Below, piece by piece: positions 52,946-59,093 of a stretch of 59,093 nucleotides of DNA. Numbering within the stretch: position 1 is the first letter of the stretch; each line of letters opens with the position of its first letter. Position numbers and translations under genes: made by a program. The stretch is from CAZGKW01 sp964526295. Its GTDB lineage: Bacteria > Planctomycetota > Phycisphaerae > FEN-1346. The notes under the pieces were generated by a model. That model had not been told where the DNA came from, did not search any database, and was given only the letters and a program-made list of their open reading frames with translations. The DNA lies in assembly GCA_964526295.1 (NCBI GenBank), contig CAZGKW010000026.1, positions 1 to 59,093 of the forward strand. Reading direction: 5' to 3'.

Positions 52946-53022
52946 CCCTCGTTCGGGCACCGACCTGTCCCGCGGCGGCCCCCGTTCGCCGATTCCTCGT
53001 TTCAGCCGGCTGCCGGTCGACC

Positions 53023-53028
53023 TATAAT
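53023..53028 (+). promoter_or_regulatory. comF promoter -10 box, leaderless arrangement
   Basis: TATAAT ends eight bases before the comF ATG at 53036, so the transcript should begin at or just before the start codon. A -35 box is not obvious. Confidence 0.55.
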
Positions 53029-53035
53029 CGCTTCC

Positions 53036-53788
53036 ATGCTGCGGGCACTGATGAGGTCGCTGGGCCAGTTGGTGCTGCCGGCGCACTGTGGGGTGTGCGG
53101 GTCGCCGGCGGCGCCCGACGGGCGGTTCGGTCTGTGCGAGCCGTGCGGGGCGGGCCTGGCGGGACTCCTTCAGACGCCGCACTGCCCTCGGTGCGGCCGG
53201 TCGGCCGGTCCGCACACGGTCGACCTGGACGGCTGCTCGCTCTGCCGCGGGAAGCGACTGCCGTTCGACGGGGTCGTTCGGGTGGGTCCCTACGCGGAGC
53301 CGCTTCGGGCGTTGATCCTGGCCCACAAGTACCGCCGTCGGTCGGAGTTGGGGCCGCTGCTTGGGCGTCTGCTGGCCGAGCGGGCCGCGCTGAGCGGCTG
53401 GATCGACCGGGTCGAGTCGATCGTCCCGGTGCCGCTACACTGGACGCGGCGGGCCTGGCGGGGCTTCAATCAGGCTGCGCCGCTGGGGCGGGAGCTGGTC
53501 CGGGCCTCGCCCGGGGGGCGGTCGGCGGCGGGTCTGCTCCGCGTCCGGCCGACCCCTCACCAGACGCGTCTGCCGCCGAGCCGCCGGGCGGCCAACGTCC
53601 GGGGGGCGTTCGGCGTGCGGGGCCGCGACGGCGCGCTTCGCGGCCGGCGGGTGCTCCTCGTCGACGACGTGATGACGAGCGGCGCGACGCTCGGCGAGTG
53701 CGCCCGGACGCTCCGTCGGGCCGGGGCCGCCGAGGTCTACGTTGCGGTGGTCGCGGTCGCGGGCGCCGACGAGACGGGTCCCTGGTAG
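53036..53788 (+). CDS. comF: ComF family phosphoribosyltransferase-like protein
   Basis: Protein of 250 residues. The N-terminal zinc-binding part has four Cys pairs, CGVC, CEPCG, CPRCG and CSLC (about residues 19-84). The phosphoribosyltransferase domain has VPVPLHWTRRAWRGFNQA and the PRPP loop VLLVDDVMTSGATLGE near 204-219. ComF takes part in DNA uptake in competent bacteria; its molecular role is poorly known. The start ATG sits directly after a -10 box, suggesting leaderless translation. Confidence 0.9.
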   Translation: MLRALMRSLGQLVLPAHCGVCGSPAAPDGRFGLCEPCGAGLAGLLQTPHCPRCGRSAGPHTVDLDGCSLCRGKRLPFDGVVRVGPYAEPLRALILAHKYRRRSELGPLLGRLLAERAALSGWIDRVESIVPVPLHWTRRAWRGFNQAAPLGRELVRASPGGRSAAGLLRVRPTPHQTRLPPSRRAANVRGAFGVRGRDGALRGRRVLLVDDVMTSGATLGECARTLRRAGAAEVYVAVVAVAGADETGPW

Positions 53789-53849
53789 GGGCGGCCAGGT
53801 TCGCCGGGCCGCGTCCTTCCGAGGAGGGACCTCGTTGCCTCCCTTTTCC

Positions 53850-53879
53850 TTGGCCGCTTCGTGCGGCGCGGGCTATAAT
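53850..53879 (+). promoter_or_regulatory. Promoter of the ABC1/UbiB kinase gene
   Basis: TTGGCC at 53850-53855, 18-base spacer and perfect TATAAT at 53874-53879; start of transcription near 53886, about 26 bases before the ATG. Confidence 0.7.
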
Positions 53880-53911
53880 GACTGCCCGGCGATTGCGAGG
53901 AGGCCCGTCGC

Positions 53912-55606
53912 ATGACGCTGATTCCGTTCGGCCGGCGGCTGAGGGAGATCGGGCGCCTCGGTCACGTCCTGTCTGTCCTGACGAAGCACGGCTTCGGATG
54001 GCTGGTGGTCAGCCTGCACATGGACCGGTTCGTCCCGTTCCGGAAGCGTCTTCTGCCGCGGGCCCGGGCGGCCGAGACGCTGGCCGGGGCGTCGGCGGCC
54101 CAGCGGGTCGCCAACGTCCTGGAGGAGCTCGGCCCGACGTACATCAAGCTCGGCCAGGTGCTGGGCGGGCGGCAGGACCTCCTTCCGCCGGACTACATCC
54201 ACGAGTTCCGCAAACTCCAGGACCGGGTCAAGCCGTTCCCGACGGAGATGGCCCGTTCGGTGGTCGAGGACGAGCTGGGGGCCTCCGCGGAGGAGGTCTT
54301 CGCCGAGTTCGGCCCGGAGCCGTTCGCGGCCGGCAGCATCGGCCAGGCCTACCACGCCCGGACCCGGGAGGGCCGTCCCGTCGTGGTCAAGGTCCGCCGG
54401 CCGAACGTCCGCGAGGTGCTCGAATCGGATGTCGATATCCTGATGCGGCTCGCCCTGCTGGCCGAGCGGTACGTGCCGGAGTACCGCGTGTTCCGGCCGG
54501 TCCTGCTGGTGGAAGAGTTCGCCCAGACGGTCCGCCGGGAGACCGACTTCGTGGCGGAGGCGTCGAGCACGGAGCGGTTCCGCCGGGCCTTCGAGGAGCA
54601 GGAGCACATCGTCGTCCCGGAGGTGCTGTGGGAGCTGTCGGGGCCGGGCATCCTGACGCTGGAGCTGATCGAGGGCATAGCCGCCTCGAACGAGGAGGCC
54701 CTCGGCGAGGCCGACGTCGACCGCAAGGCCATCGCTTCCCACCTCACCGACTGCTTCATGCATCAGTACTTTCAGATGGGCCTTTTCCACTCCGACCCCC
54801 ACCAGGGCAACCTGGTCATCCAGCCGCCCGGCCGGCTCGGCATCCTCGACTTCGGCCAGGTCGGACGCCTGAGCGACGACATGCGTTCCAAGCTCGGCAC
54901 GCTCCTCATCGCCGGCATCCAGCGGGAGTACGACATCGTCGTCGACATTCTCGACGACGTCGGGGCCATGCCCGAGGACCTGGACGAGGAGCGGCTCAAG
55001 ACCGACCTGGCCACACTCGTCGATAAGTACGTCGGCATCCCCATCAAGCGGGTCAACCTGGGGACGCTGTTCGAGGAGCTGACCGAGACGGCCCGGCGGT
55101 ACCGCGTCGTCCTGCCGCGCGACTTCGTCCTCTTGGGAAAGAGCCTCGTGACGATGGGCGGCGTGGCCCTCCAGTTCGACCCCGACGTCAGCATGGTCGA
55201 GGTGGTCCGGCCGAAGCTCCGGTGGCTGGCGGCCGAGAAGGTCGACCCCCGGCGATTGGCCTCCCGGGGCCTGAAGAGCGCCTACCACCTGGCGGCCCTG
55301 ATCGACCAGGGGCCCCGGCACCTCCGGCAGCTTTCGCGGAAGATGCTTCGCGGCCGGCTCCAGATCCAGTTCCGCCACGAGAACCTCGATCGGCTGATCA
55401 CCGAGCTGGACCGCTCGTCGAACCGCCTGGCGTTCGCCCTGGTCGTGGCGGCGGTGATCGTCGGCTCGTCCCTCATTCTCCAGGCCGACGTCGGGTGGAA
55501 CCTGCCCGGGACGGACGTGCCGGTGCTGGGCCTGCTGGGGTTCCTGGTGGCGGGCCTGCTGGGGGTGTGGCTGGCCCTGGCGATCCTTCGCTCCGGCCGC
55601 TTGTGA
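53912..55606 (+). CDS. ubiB: ABC1/UbiB family atypical kinase
   Basis: Protein of 564 residues. ELGPTYIKLGQVLGGRQDLL near 70-89 is the family opening. A PFAAGSIGQAYHA Ala-rich nucleotide loop, Lys in VVVKVRRPNV, HSDPHQGNLVI (catalytic Asp-His block) and LDFGQVGRL (metal-binding DFG-like) follow. The C-terminus has two hydrophobic helices (FALVVAAVIVGSSLIL and VLGLLGFLVAGLLGVWLALAIL), as in UbiB. It supports isoprenoid-quinone or lipid handling through ATPase activity. The ribosome site GAGGAGG supports the ATG at 53912. Confidence 0.93.
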   Translation: MTLIPFGRRLREIGRLGHVLSVLTKHGFGWLVVSLHMDRFVPFRKRLLPRARAAETLAGASAAQRVANVLEELGPTYIKLGQVLGGRQDLLPPDYIHEFRKLQDRVKPFPTEMARSVVEDELGASAEEVFAEFGPEPFAAGSIGQAYHARTREGRPVVVKVRRPNVREVLESDVDILMRLALLAERYVPEYRVFRPVLLVEEFAQTVRRETDFVAEASSTERFRRAFEEQEHIVVPEVLWELSGPGILTLELIEGIAASNEEALGEADVDRKAIASHLTDCFMHQYFQMGLFHSDPHQGNLVIQPPGRLGILDFGQVGRLSDDMRSKLGTLLIAGIQREYDIVVDILDDVGAMPEDLDEERLKTDLATLVDKYVGIPIKRVNLGTLFEELTETARRYRVVLPRDFVLLGKSLVTMGGVALQFDPDVSMVEVVRPKLRWLAAEKVDPRRLASRGLKSAYHLAALIDQGPRHLRQLSRKMLRGRLQIQFRHENLDRLITELDRSSNRLAFALVVAAVIVGSSLILQADVGWNLPGTDVPVLGLLGFLVAGLLGVWLALAILRSGRL

Positions 55607-55637
55607 CGCCGGCGACGCTTTGCTGAACGGGACTGTT

Positions 55638-56489
55638 ATGCGCGCGATTCTTTTCCTCGTAGCGACGGCGCTGCCGCTGGCGGCGCTTCCGCTAGGCCGG
55701 GCGAGTGCCGCGCTCGACGCGGCCTCCGCCGTCACCATCGAGCGGACCGCGTTTGACGTCTTCGCCCGGAAAGATGACAAGAAGATCGGACGCATGACGC
55801 TTCGCGTGACGCGGGTCGCGGGCGTCGTGGTGGTCGAGGCCGAGTTCGCCGCCGCCTTCAAGGACGACGAGGCCGGCTACACCAGCAAGCTCCACTACCG
55901 GACGGGCGAGAAGCCCCGCCTCGTCCGGGCCGGCGCTTCGACGCGCATCGGCGACGTCAAGCTGATGGAGGGGACGCTGGAGATGGGCGAGGAACCCGAC
56001 CCCGGGCCGGCCAAGCTCGTCGCCTCGGGTTACGCCGACCACCGAAAGCGGTTCTTCGCCGAACCGAAGAAGCTCGAGCGCGAGGTCGCCCGGCCCGAAG
56101 GTGTCGTGCTCGCGTACCCGTCATTCCTCTATTTCGCCCCGCGGCTCCTGCGACAGACCGGCCGGCTCGAGGGGGTCGTCTACGCCGACCTGCCGGACGA
56201 CCTCGTTTTCCCGGACTTCGTCGAGTTCTTCGGCGACTGCCACCTCGTGCGGACCGGCGGGGCCGACCTGGCGAGCTGCCGCATCGAGCTGCGCCAGCAG
56301 TTCCCCGGCGGCAACCACAAGGTGAAGGCCGGGGCGACGTACGATGAGTCCGGCCGCATCGTCGAGGCGACATTCGCCGGGTTCGTCATGCGTCCGCCCA
56401 AGGAGGAAGACGGCGGGGGCGACGAGACGACCCGCCCGCCGTCCGGCCCCCGGCCCTTCGAAAGTCCCCGCTCAAATGCCTCTCCCTGA
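55638..56489 (+). CDS. Secreted protein of unknown function
   Basis: Protein of 283 residues with a Sec signal peptide (MRAILFLVATALPLAALPLG, cleavage near 25). The mature part is beta-rich with repeated short strands (KIGRMTLRVTRVAGVVVVEA, HYRTGEKPRLVRAG), followed by a Pro-rich tail. A DUF of periplasmic lipoprotein-like or barrel-assembly type is possible, but I do not recognise one. The ATG at 55638 is preferred over a TTG at 55620 because it opens the signal peptide. It lies 31 bases after the kinase stop. Confidence 0.7.
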   Translation: MRAILFLVATALPLAALPLGRASAALDAASAVTIERTAFDVFARKDDKKIGRMTLRVTRVAGVVVVEAEFAAAFKDDEAGYTSKLHYRTGEKPRLVRAGASTRIGDVKLMEGTLEMGEEPDPGPAKLVASGYADHRKRFFAEPKKLEREVARPEGVVLAYPSFLYFAPRLLRQTGRLEGVVYADLPDDLVFPDFVEFFGDCHLVRTGGADLASCRIELRQQFPGGNHKVKAGATYDESGRIVEATFAGFVMRPPKEEDGGGDETTRPPSGPRPFESPRSNASP

Positions 56490-56615
56490 GCCGTGCTCCG
56501 CCCCCGCAGAGGCGCCAGCCCTGCGTCCCGCACGGTCAGGCGAAAGGCCGTCGCGCATCGTCCTTCCCCGCCGTACAACCTTCCGGAGGCTTCACCACGC
56601 AGAGGCGGTGCCCCG

Positions 56616-58349
56616 ATGGGTAACCTTACGCCACGCCGCAGGGCCGCGTGCCGGGCCCTCCTGCACGGGGTGGCAATGTTGGCCCTCGCGGCCCCCGCTG
56701 CGACCGCTTCCCCTCCGGACGACGCCCCGACGGCCGACCGGCCGCCGGTCGCTGAAGACGCGGCCGCGCCCGAAGGGCCGGCCGGGGCCGAGGAGCGGGT
56801 CCGGGCTGAGCGGATCGAGAAGCTCGTCGCGTACTTCGCCGAAATGTACGGGGGGTACCTCGAGGGCCGCGACTGGATCGCCCGGTCGATGGCGACGCTG
56901 GGTCTGGCGCGGATCGACGACCCGCTCATCTCGCGCCGGCTCGTCGAGGTGATGACGGGCGACCGCGAGCCGGCGGTCCGCCTCTACGCCTGGGCCGCCC
57001 TTCACGCCCGGCTGGACCGCCTGACCGACGCCCAGAAGGAAGCGTGGGCCGAGGCCGGGCGGACGCTGGCGATGGGGGGCGAGCTGCGGGGCGATCTGCG
57101 GGTCGGCCTCGTCCGCTGGATCGGCCCGGAAGGCCCGACGCCGCGGAACGTGTCCCTCTTCTTGCACCTCTTCGAGACCACGAACTCGACGTCCCCGGTC
57201 GACATGCCCACGCTCCAGGCCATGCGCGACGTCCTCGCCGGCTGGCGCGACACGAAGCTCATCCGCGAGCTCGTCGATTCGATGGTCGAGCCGGCCCAGG
57301 CCTACCGGGCCGAGTACCTCCTGTCGGGCCTCGATCTCGGCGTGCCGCGCCTGGACCAGTACGAGGGGCTCGGCCTCGTGCATGCATGGCGGAAGGTGCG
57401 GGTGGCGTGGCAGCAGAAGGTCCGCCGTCTGCGGACCCGGCCCCTCGAGCCCCGTCCGCTGCCTCCGTACGAGGGCGGCGCCGCCGTCCTTCCGCCGCCG
57501 GAGCGGATCCAGGACCCCGCCGACCCGAAATGGCGGGCCGAGCTGGAGCTGCCGCGCTTCAAGCTCGACCACTTCGACGTCAGCTTCGCACTCGACACGA
57601 CCGGCTCGATGAGGCCCGTCATCGAATGGATGAAACGGGACATCGACCGGATGATGCGCGTGCTGCACCTGTTGTCCTACGAGCCGCGGATCGGCCTGAC
57701 GTTCTACCGCGACAAGGGCGACGCGTACGTCGTCAAGAGCTCGCCCCTGACGGACCGGCTGGACCTGTTGCGCGACGCCCTGGCGGGGGCCCGGGCGGCG
57801 GGGGGCGGCGACCTGCCCGAGGCCGTCTACGAGGCCGTCGAGCACGTCCTGAACCGTCAGAAATGGTCCTCCGGCCACTACGCCCGCCGGGCCGTCGTCC
57901 TGGTCGGGGACGCCCCGCCGCACCCGGATAGGATGCTGCCCCTTCGGGTGCTGGTTACCGGTGCAACCGAGGAAGGGTTCCGCTTCTACACCATCAAGTG
58001 CGGGCGCGGGGCCCGGTCGCTGCCGGAGTTCGACGAGATCGCCGAGTGGGGCCGCGGGGCCAGCCTGGCGGCCGACTTCGCAAGCGGCGAAGGAAAAGGC
58101 GGCCTGCGGAAGGTCCTCTACCGCGACCCGCAGACCCGACGCCGTTACTACATCCTGCACGGCGTGGCCGACGCGGCCGGCGCCGAGGGGCCGTCGAGGC
58201 AGCTCATTCGCGAGATCGTCCGCCTGGCCATGCCCGAGGCCTACCTCGACCGGACGGGCCCGTTCCTGGACGTGTTCCTGGAATACGCCGAGGACCCGGG
58301 CCCGGAGGAGCGCCTGCTGCCGCGGGCCCTGCCGGCGTGGCTGCACTGA
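56616..58349 (+). CDS. Secreted protein with von Willebrand factor A domain
   Basis: Protein of 577 residues. A basic start (MGNLTPRRRAACRALLHG) and an Ala-rich hydrophobic stretch form the signal peptide. A helical region (about 60-300, with DREPAVRLYAWAALHARLDR) contains HEAT-like repeats. The vWA domain starts near 318 (FDVSFALDTTGSMRPVIEW) with the MIDAS D-T-T-G-S-M intact, GGGDLPEAVYEAV, and VLVGDAPPHPDR as the last metal-site Asp. It probably binds protein or metal ions outside the inner membrane. The ligand is unknown. Confidence 0.82.
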   Translation: MGNLTPRRRAACRALLHGVAMLALAAPAATASPPDDAPTADRPPVAEDAAAPEGPAGAEERVRAERIEKLVAYFAEMYGGYLEGRDWIARSMATLGLARIDDPLISRRLVEVMTGDREPAVRLYAWAALHARLDRLTDAQKEAWAEAGRTLAMGGELRGDLRVGLVRWIGPEGPTPRNVSLFLHLFETTNSTSPVDMPTLQAMRDVLAGWRDTKLIRELVDSMVEPAQAYRAEYLLSGLDLGVPRLDQYEGLGLVHAWRKVRVAWQQKVRRLRTRPLEPRPLPPYEGGAAVLPPPERIQDPADPKWRAELELPRFKLDHFDVSFALDTTGSMRPVIEWMKRDIDRMMRVLHLLSYEPRIGLTFYRDKGDAYVVKSSPLTDRLDLLRDALAGARAAGGGDLPEAVYEAVEHVLNRQKWSSGHYARRAVVLVGDAPPHPDRMLPLRVLVTGATEEGFRFYTIKCGRGARSLPEFDEIAEWGRGASLAADFASGEGKGGLRKVLYRDPQTRRRYYILHGVADAAGAEGPSRQLIREIVRLAMPEAYLDRTGPFLDVFLEYAEDPGPEERLLPRALPAWLH

Positions 58350-58493
58350 GCCGATCTGCCGGGTTGCGGCGAGTCCGGTCTCGGGTGCCGCGACCTGACC
58401 GCCGAGACCCGCTGCCCCGTCGTTTCGGGCGGCCCTGAGCGCGTCGAGGGACCTCGCCGCGCACGGCCGGTCGTCGCAGCCTGCCCGTTCTTC

Positions 58494-58931
58494 GTGCTGG
58501 TGTTTTTGCCGGCCGCCGCCGGGAACATGACTCTCGCCCCGCGGCCCGGCGACGAGGCCACCGAAGACGAGGGCCTGCTTTTCGTCTGGGACGCCTGGGG
58601 GCGGCTCGCCCAAGTCTGGAAGGACGACGGCGTGGTGGCCTACAGCACCCACACGCACCTGTTCGTCGTCAAGATCGATCCGAACGACCAGGCCTACTGC
58701 TGGGTGGACCCGACGTTGGGGACCGAGCCCAGCTTGGCGTCGGCCGACGCCACGGCGGCCGCATTCGGTTTCGCCTGGATCGGCCTGGGTACCAGTAGCA
58801 AACAGGATGTCATCGCCGATGAGATCCGCGTCGGCACGACCTACGCGGACGTGACGGTCCCCGAGCCGGCGACGATGGCCCTCTTGGGCCTGGGCGGCGT
58901 GGGTCTCCTCCTGAGCCGCAAGCGAAGATAG
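58494..58931 (+). pseudogene. Chimeric fragment: RHS-like segment joined to PEP-CTERM tail
   Basis: The frame gives 145 residues. Residues about 25-52 (LLFVWDAWGRLAQVWKDDGV) look like an RHS/YD-repeat unit. From about residue 52 the sequence turns into the C-terminal part of a planctomycete surface protein (WVDPTLGTEP, ADEIRVGTTYADVT) ending in the PEP-CTERM signal VPEPATMALLGLGG, a hydrophobic helix and RKRR. No signal peptide or beginning of either parent is present, so I read it as two gene remnants fused by rearrangement. If it is expressed, the C-terminal signal would direct sorting by an exosortase; no export signal precedes it. Confidence 0.65.
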
Positions 58932-59093
58932 CGGCTTCCGCCTTCGCACTTCGTGCTACGGCGGACAGGTCGGCGGACAGGTGCTGCTGAAGCGGCGCCG
59001 TCGGGCTGAGAAGCCCGTAGATTCGTAAGTCCGTCTAGCACTACAACGCTAAGTTGGCTCAAGAACGGTTATGCTGCAAGTCGATAGCTTCTT
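58932..59093. other. Right-edge intergenic sequence
   Basis: Repeated CGGCGGACAG/CGGACAGG words (58962-58982) are followed by A+T-richer sequence (AACGCTAAGTTGGCTCAAG) near the edge. No gene is supported before the window ends. Confidence 0.4.

Overview
The window is visibly G+C-rich and densely coded, apart from one stretch of lower G+C at about 12.7-15.7 kb. Several features together point to a Planctomycetota-like bacterium: two formylglycine-type sulfatases, two heparinase II/III-like lyases, a protein ending in a PEP-CTERM sorting signal (VPEPATMALLGLGG then RKRR), large secreted proteins of unknown function, an MCE/Mla lipid transporter, and an LptF/LptG pair that implies an LPS-type outer membrane. 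This assignment is an inference from gene content; no rRNA or marker gene is present to prove it. I see no rRNA, no CRISPR array and one tRNA.

Layout. 0-6.2 kb (minus strand): secreted heparinase-like lyase, M14 zinc carboxypeptidase, PurO-type IMP cyclohydrolase, DUF502 membrane protein. 6.5-11.7 kb (plus): a clear sigma70-type promoter drives a HEAT-type lipoprotein and a tightly coupled lipid-transport operon (STAS protein, MlaE-like permease, MlaF-like ATPase, MlaD-like MCE protein); a geranylgeranyl-reductase-type flavoprotein follows. 11.8-16.8 kb: accessory region with a hypothetical gene, a tyrosine-integrase fragment, a two-gene module of lower G+C (570-aa coiled-coil protein plus DUF3800 protein), tRNA-Thr(CGU) and an IS3-type transposase fragment. 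16.8-25.3 kb: predicted secreted or envelope hydrolases (alkaline phosphatase, two sulfatases, three alpha/beta hydrolases) and a membrane protein. 25.4-31.7 kb: truA, a GT4 glycosyltransferase, a 766-aa secreted protein and a second heparinase-like lyase. 32-36.1 kb: argG and argH with a long structured leader, then a URO-D-family protein. 36.3-45.1 kb: a frameshifted haloalkane-dehalogenase-like gene, tilS, a tandem pair of paralogous membrane proteins with a duplicated promoter, lptG/lptF and a zinc-ribbon protein. 45.3-51.5 kb (minus): YbaK-type deacylase, YihY-type membrane protein, leuC-like dehydratase, a small zinc-ribbon protein, trpD, galK. 51.7-58.9 kb (plus): a small protein coupled to a XerC/D recombinase, comF, an ABC1/UbiB kinase, two secreted proteins (one with a von Willebrand A domain) and a chimeric RHS/PEP-CTERM remnant.

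Three things stand out. First, the two-gene module at 12.9-15.5 kb looks like a horizontally acquired, possibly defence-related system of unknown type beside a tRNA and an integrase remnant. Second, a palindromic C/T-rich and G/A-rich repeat is confined to 36.6-50.3 kb; two copies lie in frame inside tilS and the dehalogenase gene. Third, several promoters can be read directly, and two (tilS, comF) place the -10 box so close to the start codon that the mRNAs are probably leaderless.
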